A stretch of 64,000 bases of DNA from Nisaea sp. (GTDB lineage Bacteria > Pseudomonadota > Alphaproteobacteria > Thalassobaculales > Thalassobaculaceae), in NCBI RefSeq assembly GCF_017640745.1, contig NZ_JAEPQA010000012.1:62001-126000 (forward strand), given 5' to 3'. Below the pieces are notes generated by a model. It was not told where the DNA came from, did no database searches, and was given only the letters and a program-made list of their open reading frames with translations. The position numbers and the translations under genes are program-made. This document shows, one piece after another, positions 41,454-50,112 of this stretch. Every line of letters begins with the position of its first letter. Position 1 is the first letter of the stretch.

Positions 41454-42395
41454 CTACTGGCTCGCCGTTTTCAGGGCGGCTTCATACTGGCTGGGCGTGA
41501 GTGCGCCATCGAGATAGAGTCGTTGCAGTTCTGCCCGGCTCTTGCCGTCCAGCGCGCCCGGCGCCGGGGCTGCGGGGGCCGTGATTTCGGCGGATTTGTG
41601 CTCACGCTGCACCGACCGCTGGATCTCCTCCACGCCGTCATAATCCTCGAGGACGAAGCGCACGGTCTTGAAGACTTCGATCGGCTGCGGCAGCAGCGGA
41701 TAGGCCGAGAGGTTCAGTTGTTCCTCGTACGGCTTCAGCTCCAGTTCGTCATACTTGTAGTCCGCCATGTAGCGGTACTGGGTTTTGGTGATCATGCTCG
41801 TGCCGTCCCAGTGACCGTCCTTGTCGTATTCCGGGAAATCGGCGCTCTTCGAGTCCGTGGTCACCCTGATCTTGCCGAGATAGCTCACCCGGCCGCTCTC
41901 AACCACGAAGGTCGGGGCGTCCGCCATCAGCAGACCGGACTCGTTGATGAAGGACAGCTCGTCCACCGTCGCTTCGGAAATGGCGATGACGGTCAGGCCG
42001 ACCAGCAGGACAGCCAGCGGATCGGCGCCATAGGGAATTTGCCCCGGACCCATGCCAGTGGAGAGTTTCGCCTGGATCTTGGTGATCGCGTAGGAACCCG
42101 CAGGAAGCTGGCTTTTCCAGAACCCGACCCCGGCGTCCTGGAGATTGAAGCTCTGGGTGAAGCTCGCGCGGAACTTCGGGCTGTCGCCTTCCATAATGAC
42201 GCGTCGGGTGTTTGGGTCGAATTGCGCGACAGTGAAGATGTAATAGTTTTTCCCTGCGCTTTGATCGACGCTCACATTCATCGCCATCGCGCCGTTGCCT
42301 GCGGTCAGCTCGATCGGCTTCGGCGGTTCGTTCGGTGTGGTGACGCATCCGCTCAGGGCAAGGCTTGCCGCCAGTGCCAGTAACGCAAATCTCAT
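41454..42395 (-). CDS. Lipoprotein of the local YWDGQ family, member 3, with C-terminal SHOCT-like segment
   Basis: 313 residues from the ATG at 42395 (GGGGGACC upstream). Lipobox LALSGC with Cys17. Blocks AGNGAMAMNV, LPAGSYAITKI, LLMADAPTFVVESGRVSYLG, DGHWDGTSM and RFVLEDYDGVEE parallel members 1 and 2. An extra tail of about 50 residues is Ala/Pro-rich and ends with AELQRLYLDGALTPSQYEAALK, which fits the SHOCT pattern (a short oligomerisation motif). It lies 27 bases before member 2 and 93 bases after the TpsB-like gene, all on one strand, so cotranscription of the three is plausible. Confidence 0.82.
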   Translation of the reverse strand: MRFALLALAASLALSGCVTTPNEPPKPIELTAGNGAMAMNVSVDQSAGKNYYIFTVAQFDPNTRRVIMEGDSPKFRASFTQSFNLQDAGVGFWKSQLPAGSYAITKIQAKLSTGMGPGQIPYGADPLAVLLVGLTVIAISEATVDELSFINESGLLMADAPTFVVESGRVSYLGKIRVTTDSKSADFPEYDKDGHWDGTSMITKTQYRYMADYKYDELELKPYEEQLNLSAYPLLPQPIEVFKTVRFVLEDYDGVEEIQRSVQREHKSAEITAPAAPAPGALDGKSRAELQRLYLDGALTPSQYEAALKTASQ

Positions 42396-42488
42396 CCGGT
42401 CCCCCAGTTCATTGAGATTTGTGCATACCAAACTGAGACGGAGCTTTCCATACCGAATGGTGCCGGTTTTCAGGTCTTCCGGCGCGTC

Positions 42489-44207
42489 TCAGAAATTCTT
42501 GCTGAGCTCGAAGAAGACACGCTGGAAATCACCGCCGCTGTCGTCGACGGGGCGGGTCAGCCCCCGGGCATATTCCAGCTGAAGCCTGATGCTGTCGGTA
42601 AGGTCGAGACGGAGCCCCAAGCCGGCGGAGGAGAGACTTTCGTGCGGCAATTCGAACGTACCCTCGTTCCAGACCATGCCGGCGTCATAGAAGCCGTAGA
42701 CCTGGAACCAGGTGAAGTAATCGTCCCGCAGGCTGTCGCCGTACTGCAGCTCGACGCTTCCACCGAGGCCGTGGTCGCCGGTGAGTTCGCTGAAGTCGTA
42801 GGCCCGGCCGATGGAAGAGCCACCCAGACTGAACTCCTCGGAGGACAGCAACTCGTCGTCCGCATATTGCCCCGCGAGGTGGAGGCGTAGACCGATCTCG
42901 TTGGTGATTTCCTGCTGGCGGGTGAGCGAGGCACGGGCCTTGACGAAGCTGGCGTCGGCGCCGAGACGGGAGCGGAAGTCGCCTTTTTCGGACGCGCCGA
43001 GAACGTCGAGACCGGTCGAGACTTCGGTCCAGATCTGGTTCTGCCCGCCGAAATCGTCCGCCAGAAACATGTAGAGATCACCGCGCAGGACTCGGAGCTG
43101 GTCCTTGAAATTGCGCCCGCCATTGTCGTCTTCCGAGACATTGCGGGCGTCGGCCGACAGATTGAGCCAGAGACTCCTGTCCATGGATCGGATGAGGGGA
43201 TGCGCGGCTTTCAGCACGATCCTCTCGCTTTCTCCCTCGATGCCGTCGAAGGAATCGATCCCGCCGGCGTCACTCTGGCTGGCCGCGACCAGCGACCCTA
43301 TGGTCGTGCCCGAATTCCCGATCATGCGGCTGACTTCGAACTCGCCGTACCTGAGTTCCTGCGGCTGCATCGGGATCGTGAAAATTCCGACCCTTGCCTG
43401 CGTGTCGGGGCCGATGAAACGGTTGGTCGAGACCGAAACCCAGAGCTGCTCCTGGCCGGAGGTCGTCGTTCCGCGATTGTCCAGGACCACAACGCCGCTC
43501 TCGGGCTTGGCCTTGAGGGTGAGTTGAAGGGCATACCGCCCCTCGAGCGGGTCGATCTCCTCCATCTCGGCATTGTCGACGATCCGGCCGAAGGAATCCC
43601 CGATGAGCAGCAGCACGCGCTCGAGATCGGACCGTTTCAGCGGCCGGAATTCGTCGATCGCAGACGCCAGGCGCTGGATGTAGCCGTCCGTTTCTCCGTT
43701 ACCGTGAAAGTCGACCCGCTCGACATAACCTTCCGCAACGCGGATCCGCGCGATGCCCGCGGAGAGATCCTGCGGCGGGAGATAGGCCTGGGTCAGAAAA
43801 TAGCCCCGGTCCTGATAGTGACGGGTGATCCTCTCGGCCGCCGCCTGAAGGTCTGCCGAGGTTACGAGCCGCGCAAGTATGTCCTCGTAATAGGGGGCGA
43901 GCGTGTTCTTGTCGAACACCGTGTTGCCCTCGAGGGTCACCGCCGCAAGGAGAAACGTCTTTTCTTCTCCGGCGGTTTCGGCTGCGGGTTTAGGGGCGTC
44001 GGGAGTGGAGGGGCGAGAGGCGGGTCTTTCAGCGCCACGTGGAACCCGTTCTTCGATCTGCGCATCTGACGCGTTCCGCACGGGGGTCGCCTGTTGGGCC
44101 CCGGATGATGCCGAAAACGCGACAAAATACAACGCTATGACGCCGATGACGCAAATCGTATTCATCTTCAGCTTTTTAGGCGATTTTGAAGCAGAAGCTG
44201 TATTCAT
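42489..44207 (-). CDS. TpsB/FhaC/ShlB-family outer-membrane transporter (POTRA plus beta-barrel)
   Basis: About 572 residues; the start is uncertain (ATGs at 44216, 44207 and 44165, none with a strong ribosome site). A signal helix (TICVIGVIALYFVAFSASSGA) is followed by a Pro-rich linker that would thread the barrel. POTRA repeats begin at VTLEGNTVFD and RITRHYQDRGYFLTQAYLPPQ. Then comes a long beta-barrel with the loop-6 motif GGSSIGRAYDF (Arg kept), and the last residue is Phe, an outer-membrane signal. Such proteins export a TpsA cargo, but no gene with a TPS domain lies in the window. Confidence 0.88.
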   Translation of the reverse strand: MNTASASKSPKKLKMNTICVIGVIALYFVAFSASSGAQQATPVRNASDAQIEERVPRGAERPASRPSTPDAPKPAAETAGEEKTFLLAAVTLEGNTVFDKNTLAPYYEDILARLVTSADLQAAAERITRHYQDRGYFLTQAYLPPQDLSAGIARIRVAEGYVERVDFHGNGETDGYIQRLASAIDEFRPLKRSDLERVLLLIGDSFGRIVDNAEMEEIDPLEGRYALQLTLKAKPESGVVVLDNRGTTTSGQEQLWVSVSTNRFIGPDTQARVGIFTIPMQPQELRYGEFEVSRMIGNSGTTIGSLVAASQSDAGGIDSFDGIEGESERIVLKAAHPLIRSMDRSLWLNLSADARNVSEDDNGGRNFKDQLRVLRGDLYMFLADDFGGQNQIWTEVSTGLDVLGASEKGDFRSRLGADASFVKARASLTRQQEITNEIGLRLHLAGQYADDELLSSEEFSLGGSSIGRAYDFSELTGDHGLGGSVELQYGDSLRDDYFTWFQVYGFYDAGMVWNEGTFELPHESLSSAGLGLRLDLTDSIRLQLEYARGLTRPVDDSGGDFQRVFFELSKNF

Positions 44208-44483
44208 CGGCCGCATCGAAAATAGAAACGAAAACAAGTCTAAAGGGTAATGGTTAATCAATAATAAATATAAGGATAAGTGGATTTGTCGCCAGAAAAT
44301 ATTGTTGTAGTTTCGCGGGTCGGCAGGTACAAACGTACTCATAAGTCATTGATAAAGCTAGTTTAGTTCAGATTCAATAAAAATGTTCGCTAAATAATTC
44401 ACGGTTTATCGATAAGCGTCGTTGGTGATCGCAAATTGGCAGAAGCCAGATGGTCGCGGAGAAAATCCGCAAGGGAGAAACAG

Positions 44484-45902
44484 ATGACCTGCACTCGATC
44501 TCGCGCTCTTGGTGTGTTTGGCCTCGCATTCTTCGTGCTGGCGGCCATGCTGGCACCTGCGCCCGCACGTGCCCAGGACCGTGTCGTCTGGCAGGTGCTG
44601 GAGATCGCCGGCGAGGTCACGATCGCCGATGAGGCGGCCGGCATCGTGAATGTGTCGGTGAATTCAACCGTCACGGAACGGAGCGTGGTCCGCACCGGCG
44701 AGACCGGGCGGATCATTCTGACGCGCGGCGAGAACTCGATCGTCATCGGTCCGAACACGGAGCTCAACATTCCGGAGCAGGATCCGAGCTGGGGCACGCG
44801 GATCATCCAGACGCTCGGCACTGCTCTATTCAAGGTCGAGAAGAAGCTCGCGCCGCATTTCGAGGTCGTGACGCCCTATCTCGCGGCCGTCGTCAAGGGG
44901 ACATCCTTCACGGTGAACGTGCGTGACGGCCAGGGGCTCGTGCATGTCGTCGAAGGCGCCGTTCAGGTGACCGACGGGTCGACTGGTGCCAATGTCGTCG
45001 TCCGTCCGGGACAGACGGCGCGGACCTCCGCCGGCGGCGGGTTGCAGCTCGACAATACGCCGGTTGATAACGGCACGGATTCCGCCAGCGCGACGACCCA
45101 GGACAGCGCGGCGGATACAACGGACAGCCAACCGTCGAGTGCCGTGGAGGTCGCTGCGGCGTCTGTCACGCAGGAATCCGGCACGTCCGGCTCTGCGACC
45201 GTCGTCGAGACCGATCAGACCGTTTCCAGTGTTGCGGGATCCTCTTCCGCGACGGTGAAGGCTGCAGGCCTCTCCCTTGCCAGCCCTGTCGGACTGGCGA
45301 AGATAGACTTTGCCAAGGCGACGAACGGCCTTGTGCGCAGCGCCGCGGCTCCGGGGCAGCAGAAGAAAGCCAGCGGCAATGGCGGCAACGGTTTCGGCAA
45401 TGCGTCTGTGTCCGCGAATGGCGCGGTTGCAGCGCGGGCACCGGTTGAATCCGCACGCGTCGTCGACCGGTCCGCGAGTGCCAAATCGAACGGACGTGCC
45501 GCGACCCGGGTAGCGCTGGCTGGCAATGCCGGTGGCAACGGCAATGCCGGCGGTAACGGCAACGGCAATGCCGGCGGTAACGGCAACGGCAATGCCGGCG
45601 GTAACGGCAACGGCAATGCCGGCGGTAACGGCAACGGCAATGCCGGCGGTAACGGTAACGGGAATGCCGGCGGCAACGGTAACGGCAACTCCGGCGGTAA
45701 CGGCAACGGCAATGCCGGTGGCAACGGTAACGGCAATGCCGGTGGCAACGGTAACGGCAATTCTGGCGGTAACGGTAACGGCAATGCCGGCGGTAGCGGC
45801 AACGGCAATTCCGGTGGCAACGACAACGGCAATGCCGGCGGTAACAGCAATTCCGGTGGCAATGGCAACGGCAATGCCGGCGGCAACGGCAAGAACAAGT
45901 AA
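44484..45902 (+). CDS. Secreted FecR-domain protein with Gly-Asn octapeptide repeat tail
   Basis: 472 residues from the ATG at 44484 (AAGGGAGAAA upstream). A signal peptide ends at ARAQ (near residue 30). A FecR domain covers about 33-175 (VNSTVTERSVVRTGETGRIILTR, YLAAVVKGTSFTVNV, VVEGAVQVT). A Ser/Thr/Ala-rich linker leads to a low-complexity tail, about 118 residues of GGNGNGN(A/S) units. There is no membrane helix after the signal, so the protein is periplasmic or exported. It is followed 47 bases later by a CHASE2 kinase gene and is divergent from the TpsB-like gene. A linked FecR-CHASE2 pair is a known type of neighbourhood. Confidence 0.88.
   Translation: MTCTRSRALGVFGLAFFVLAAMLAPAPARAQDRVVWQVLEIAGEVTIADEAAGIVNVSVNSTVTERSVVRTGETGRIILTRGENSIVIGPNTELNIPEQDPSWGTRIIQTLGTALFKVEKKLAPHFEVVTPYLAAVVKGTSFTVNVRDGQGLVHVVEGAVQVTDGSTGANVVVRPGQTARTSAGGGLQLDNTPVDNGTDSASATTQDSAADTTDSQPSSAVEVAAASVTQESGTSGSATVVETDQTVSSVAGSSSATVKAAGLSLASPVGLAKIDFAKATNGLVRSAAAPGQQKKASGNGGNGFGNASVSANGAVAARAPVESARVVDRSASAKSNGRAATRVALAGNAGGNGNAGGNGNGNAGGNGNGNAGGNGNGNAGGNGNGNAGGNGNGNAGGNGNGNSGGNGNGNAGGNGNGNAGGNGNGNSGGNGNGNAGGSGNGNSGGNDNGNAGGNSNSGGNGNGNAGGNGKNK
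45549..45900 (+). repeat. 24-bp tandem repeat coding for GGNGNGN(A/S)
   Basis: About 13 in-frame units of 24 bases. Units at 45549, 45573, 45597 and 45621 are identical base for base; later units carry synonymous changes and A-to-S, N-to-D or N-to-S replacements, and one is shortened to 18 bases. Identity of the first four suggests recent expansion by slippage or unequal recombination. The array lies wholly inside the FecR-domain gene and keeps its frame. Confidence 0.95.
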
Positions 45903-45949
45903 GCGCCGGAGGTCTTGATGCCAGGCATGCACGGGGAGGCGCCAGTCTA

Positions 45950-48220
45950 ATGACCAGGTTCAGATGGTCGTTTCCGGACATGGGGGAGTTGGTCTCCCGC
46001 CGGGGAGACTGGTTCCTGATCGGGCTGGTACCTTTGCTCGTGATTTGCCTCGGTCTCGCAGGCTGGCTTGCACCGTTCGACCGGGCGCTTCTGGAGCAGA
46101 AATTCCGGTGGCTCTCGCATTCCGCGAGCGGCGAGATCGTCGTTGTCGAGATCGATCCCGTCACTATCGATGCCGTCGGAGTCTGGCCGTTCCCACGGAA
46201 AATCTATGCCGAGGTGATTTCCGAGTTGGATCGTGTCGGGGCCCGGACGATCGCGCTCGACATCGATTTCAGCGCACAATCTTCAGCCGACGACGACGAA
46301 GCCCTCCGGACAGCCATCGTCGAGAGCCGGGGGCGGGTCGTCCTGCCGAGATTCGTCCAGCGCGGGCATCGCGATGGGGGCGAGGATGCGCTTGTCGACC
46401 GGGCCGCAGAGCAGTTCGCGGAGGGGACCGGGAGCTACGGCAGCGTCAATGTCACCCCGGAGGCGGATTCCCGGATCTGGAGCCACGACGCGTTCGATCT
46501 TCATCGCGGCGTGAAACGGCCCTCCCTCGCCATGCTTGTGGCGGAGGGACAGGTCGCCGGCGACCGTTTCCTGATCGATTACGGGATCTCCTACGAGAGC
46601 GTTCCGCATATCTCGATGTGGTCCCTGCTGGACGGCACCTACGATCCGGCGAAAATCGCGGGGCGTCGCGTTCTCATCGGCGCGGCGGCGATCGAACTCG
46701 GCGATAACCTGCCGGTACCGCGCTACGGATTCCTGCCGGGCGTCTATGTCCAGGCCCTGGCCGCGGAGAGCCTGATCCAGGGCCGGACCCTGCAGGGCAG
46801 CACCGCTCTCGTCACGCTGATCGGCCTGCTCTGCCTGCTGCCGGTCGGGATGCAGATCGTCCGGCGCAGGTGGCAGGTCTCCGCCGCCTTCGTCCTCGGG
46901 ACCGGCGTGGCGCTCTTCGCAGTTTCGGTGGCGCTTCAAGCCTGGTCCACGCTGGTTCTGAACGTCGCGGGCTGGCTTCTGGCCCTCGCCGGATGGTGGC
47001 TGGTCGACCTGCTGCGGACGCTTCACGAACAGGCCATCAGGCTCTTCCGTCAGCGCATGTCCGGAACCTACCGGCGCGAATTGATGCGCCGCGTGGTCGA
47101 CGACAGTTTCGACGGCCTCGTCATGTCGGACAGTCTCGGCCGTGTCGAGAGCATCAACACGGCAGCGCAGAAGATGCTTGGGGTGACGAGCGCGCAGATC
47201 TACGGCCGGCCCCTGGCGGAGTTGTTCGCTCCAGAGCTGTTCCAGGAGATCTGGGGCCGCATCCAGGCGGACCTCACGGGGGAGCCCTTCGACCTGACTC
47301 TGCCGCAGCCCAACGGAGAACCGATCGAGACCGAGATGGTCGTGAGCACCATCACCCTGCCGCCGAGCAAGAGCCGGTTCGAGCGGCGGCGCAACGATCG
47401 GCGCGTCCATGTCATCACCTTCCGCAACATTTCGGAGCGAAAGGCGGCCGAGCAGGCCACGAACCTGGCTTTGCGCGAGGCCAACCGGGCCAACCGGGCA
47501 AAATCCCAGTTCCTCGCCAATGTCAGCCACGAACTGCGCACCCCGCTCAACGCGATCCTCGGCTTTTCCGACCTCATGCGCTCGCAGGTCTTCGGCTCGA
47601 TCGGGAACCAGCGCTACGTTGAATATATCGAGAGCATCAATCACAGCGGCACCCTGCTGCTCGAGCTGATCAACTCGATTCTCGACATCTCCCGCATGGA
47701 AAGCGGCGAGAGCGAGCTGAAACCGGAAATCTTCGACCTGTCCGCCCTTCTGAACGAATGCCGTTTGGTCATGCATGGCCTGATCACGAAGTCGCCGCGG
47801 ATCCTGACCTTCGAGGTCGATCGGTCGGCCGGCCATATTCATGCGGACCGGAGCCTGATGCGGCAGGTCATCGTGAATTTGCTGACCAATGCCTTCAAGT
47901 TCACCGACGAACGCGGCAAGATTGCCGTCAATGTCCGCGTGGACGAGAACCGGGAAATCGTCATCGAATTCACCGACAACGGTTTCGGCATCCCGGCAGA
48001 GGAACAGAGCGCGATTTTCGAGCCGTTCCACCAGTCGACCGGCGACTATGTGCGCAAATCGGACGGGTTCGGGCTCGGGCTGTTCATCGTGCACCGGATC
48101 GTCGACGCCCATGGCGGCCGTATCGAGGTGGAGAGCGAGCTCGATGTCGGCACCACGATCCGCGTTCTGTTGCCAGAGAGCTGTGTCGTGACTCAGCCGG
48201 GCGTCGCCCTCGCCGACTGA
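45950..48220 (+). CDS. CHASE2-PAS sensor histidine kinase
   Basis: 756 residues. One helix near 22-40, an extracytoplasmic CHASE2 domain at about 45-285 (WPFPRKIYAEVISEL, DIDFS, GRRVLIGAAA), three helices at 286-350, a PAS domain at about 380-500 (DDSFDGLVMSD), HisKA with His527 in NVSHELRTPLN, and HATPase (NLLTNAFKFTD; DNGFGIP; GFGLGLFIV). No receiver domain, and no response-regulator gene adjacent, so its target is elsewhere. It starts 47 bases after the FecR-domain gene, with GGGGAGG upstream, and is likely cotranscribed with it. A bidirectional terminator follows. Confidence 0.93.
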   Translation: MTRFRWSFPDMGELVSRRGDWFLIGLVPLLVICLGLAGWLAPFDRALLEQKFRWLSHSASGEIVVVEIDPVTIDAVGVWPFPRKIYAEVISELDRVGARTIALDIDFSAQSSADDDEALRTAIVESRGRVVLPRFVQRGHRDGGEDALVDRAAEQFAEGTGSYGSVNVTPEADSRIWSHDAFDLHRGVKRPSLAMLVAEGQVAGDRFLIDYGISYESVPHISMWSLLDGTYDPAKIAGRRVLIGAAAIELGDNLPVPRYGFLPGVYVQALAAESLIQGRTLQGSTALVTLIGLLCLLPVGMQIVRRRWQVSAAFVLGTGVALFAVSVALQAWSTLVLNVAGWLLALAGWWLVDLLRTLHEQAIRLFRQRMSGTYRRELMRRVVDDSFDGLVMSDSLGRVESINTAAQKMLGVTSAQIYGRPLAELFAPELFQEIWGRIQADLTGEPFDLTLPQPNGEPIETEMVVSTITLPPSKSRFERRRNDRRVHVITFRNISERKAAEQATNLALREANRANRAKSQFLANVSHELRTPLNAILGFSDLMRSQVFGSIGNQRYVEYIESINHSGTLLLELINSILDISRMESGESELKPEIFDLSALLNECRLVMHGLITKSPRILTFEVDRSAGHIHADRSLMRQVIVNLLTNAFKFTDERGKIAVNVRVDENREIVIEFTDNGFGIPAEEQSAIFEPFHQSTGDYVRKSDGFGLGLFIVHRIVDAHGGRIEVESELDVGTTIRVLLPESCVVTQPGVALAD

Positions 48221-48231
48221 TCCCCGAACGA

Positions 48232-48259
48232 AAAAGGGAGCGCCGAGGCGCTCCCTTTT
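48232..48259. terminator. Bidirectional terminator between the CHASE2 kinase and pntB
   Basis: AAAAGGGAGCGC and GCGCTCCCTTTT form a 12-bp stem with a CGAG loop, giving a T-run in both directions. It serves the rightward kinase operon and the leftward, convergent transhydrogenase operon or, for the latter, its downstream end. Confidence 0.88.
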
Positions 48260-48281
48260 CTGTCGGTTCGACGCAATCGAT

Positions 48282-49676
48282 CTAGTCGAGTGCCTGCACG
48301 ATTTCCTCGCACATCTTCTTCGCGTCCGAGAACAGCATCATCGTGTTGTCCCGGAAGAAGAGTTCGTTCTCGACCCCGGCATAGCCGGACGCCATGCCGC
48401 GCTTGACGAACAGCACGGTCTTGGCGTTCTCCACGTCGAGGATCGGCATGCCGAAGATCGGGCTCGACGGGTCGGTCTTCGCAGCCGGGTTGGTCACGTC
48501 GTTGGCGCCGATCACGAAGGCGACGTCGGTCTGGCTGAAATCGCGGTTGATCTCTTCCAGTTCCAGCACGTCCTCGTATGGCACGTTGGCTTCCGCCAGG
48601 AGCACGTTCATGTGCCCCGGCATGCGGCCCGCGACCGGATGGATCGCGTAACGCACCTTCACGCCCTTCGACTTCAGGATGTCGCCGAGTTCGCGCAGCG
48701 CGTGCTGGGCCTGCGCCACCGCCATGCCGTAGCCCGGCACGATGATGACGGAGGAGGCGTTCTCCATGATGAAGGCCGCGTCGTCGGCGCTGCCGGACTT
48801 CACCGAGCGGTCGCCGCCCGGTCCGCCCATCGCCGCCGCCTCGCTCTCGCCGCCGAAGCCGCCGAGAATGACGCTGAAGAAGGAGCGGTTCATGCCCTTG
48901 CACATGATGTAGCTGAGGATCGCGCCCGAGGAGCCGACCAGCGCCCCGGTGATGATCAGCAGCGAGTTGCCGAGCGTGAAGCCGATGCCGCAGGCGGCCC
49001 AGCCGGAATAGGAGTTCAGCATCGAGATCACGACCGGCATGTCGGCGCCGCCGATCGGGATGATGATCAGGATGCCGAGCACCAGCGCGAGCAGGAAGAT
49101 CGCCCAGAAGGCGGTCGGGCTCTGGCTGACGCAAAGCCAGATCACCAGTGCGATCAGCAGCAGGCCGAGCGCCGCGTTCAGCGGATGCTGGCCGGCGAAG
49201 GTGACCGGCTTGCCGGAGATCAGGCCCTGTAGCTTGCCGAAGGCGATGATCGAGCCGGTGAAGGTCACGGCACCGATGGCGAGGCCGATGGCCATTTCCA
49301 CCAGCGAGCCGACGGCGATGTTGCCGGGCGTGCCGATGCCGTAGGCTTCCGGCCGGAAGAAGGCCGCCGCCGCGACGAAACAGGCGGCGAGACCGACCAG
49401 GCTGTGGAACGCGGCAACGAGCTGCGGCAGCGCCGTCATCTCAATCTTGCGCGCGATGAAGGCGCCGATCGAACCGCCGATCACGATACCAGCGAGAATG
49501 GTGCCGTAGCTCATCACTTCCGGCATCGCCAGGGTGGTGAGGATCGCGATCGTCATGCCGGCAATGCCGAACATGTTGCCCTGCCGGGCGCTGTCCGGGG
49601 AACTCAGCCCCTTCAGCGCCATGATGAAGCAGATGCTGGAGATCAGATAAAGGAAGGCGGAGAGATTCTCGGTCAT
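48282..49676 (-). CDS. pntB: NAD(P) transhydrogenase beta subunit
   Basis: 464 residues: about eight helices in the first ~270 residues, then the NADP(H)-binding domain III (IIVPGYGMAVAQAQHAL, HPVAGRMPGHMNVLLAEANVPYE, VIGANDVTNPAAK, KRGMASGYAG). It forms half of the proton channel and binds NADP in the enzyme that couples hydride transfer from NADH to NADP with proton entry. Last gene of the pntAa-pntAb-pntB operon; 16 bases separate it from pntAb. Full length and intact. Confidence 0.97.
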   Translation of the reverse strand: MTENLSAFLYLISSICFIMALKGLSSPDSARQGNMFGIAGMTIAILTTLAMPEVMSYGTILAGIVIGGSIGAFIARKIEMTALPQLVAAFHSLVGLAACFVAAAAFFRPEAYGIGTPGNIAVGSLVEMAIGLAIGAVTFTGSIIAFGKLQGLISGKPVTFAGQHPLNAALGLLLIALVIWLCVSQSPTAFWAIFLLALVLGILIIIPIGGADMPVVISMLNSYSGWAACGIGFTLGNSLLIITGALVGSSGAILSYIMCKGMNRSFFSVILGGFGGESEAAAMGGPGGDRSVKSGSADDAAFIMENASSVIIVPGYGMAVAQAQHALRELGDILKSKGVKVRYAIHPVAGRMPGHMNVLLAEANVPYEDVLELEEINRDFSQTDVAFVIGANDVTNPAAKTDPSSPIFGMPILDVENAKTVLFVKRGMASGYAGVENELFFRDNTMMLFSDAKKMCEEIVQALD

Positions 49677-49692
49677 GTCTGTGTCTCCCGCC

Positions 49693-50109
49693 TCAGCGCT
49701 TTTTCTTGAACATGGACAGCATGCGCTGCGTGACGATGAAGCCGCCGAAGATGTTCACGGAGGCCAGCACCACGGCGCAGAAGCCCATGACCTGGGAAAA
49801 GTTCATTTCCGCCGGACCGGCGGCGATCAGGGCGCCGACGATGATCACGGAGGAGATCGCGTTGGTCACGCCCATCAGCGGCGAATGCAGCGCCGGTGTG
49901 ACCTTCCAGACCACGTAATAGCCGACGAAGCAGGCCAGCACGAAGACGGTGAAGAGCGAGATGAAGCTGTACGGCCCGGAATGCGTGGCCGTCGCGGCAT
50001 CGGTCGCGACGCTGCCCGCGTCGGCCGCGAATTGCGTGATCTCGCCGGCGAGGCTGGCCGCCTGTTCGGCAAGCGCCTTCGCCTTTTGTTCAATCTGGGT
50101 GGCATCCAT
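49693..50109 (-). CDS. pntAb: NAD(P) transhydrogenase alpha subunit part 2 (membrane part)
   Basis: 138 residues with three or four helices. [38 protein letters not shown]-type blocks (seen in short stretches from residue 48 on) are characteristic of the small membrane fragment of the split alpha subunit. The first ~45 residues are an Ala-rich, helical extension ([16 protein letters not shown]) longer than the minimal form. It lies between pntAa (3-base gap) and pntB (16-base gap), the three-subunit arrangement typical of alphaproteobacteria. Confidence 0.95.
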   Translation of the reverse strand: MDATQIEQKAKALAEQAASLAGEITQFAADAGSVATDAATATHSGPYSFISLFTVFVLACFVGYYVVWKVTPALHSPLMGVTNAISSVIIVGALIAAGPAEMNFSQVMGFCAVVLASVNIFGGFIVTQRMLSMFKKKR

Positions 50110-50112
50110 GGA

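Noticed and set aside
45549-45900. CRISPR-like appearance of regularly spaced repeats
   Set aside because: Units are contiguous with no spacers, in frame, and no cas genes are nearby.
45526-45918. Alternative and antisense frames of the 24-bp repeat encoding Thr-Ala-Met-Pro or Leu-Pro repeats
   Set aside because: They only mirror the repeat of the FecR-domain gene, whose frame has a start, signal peptide and known domain.
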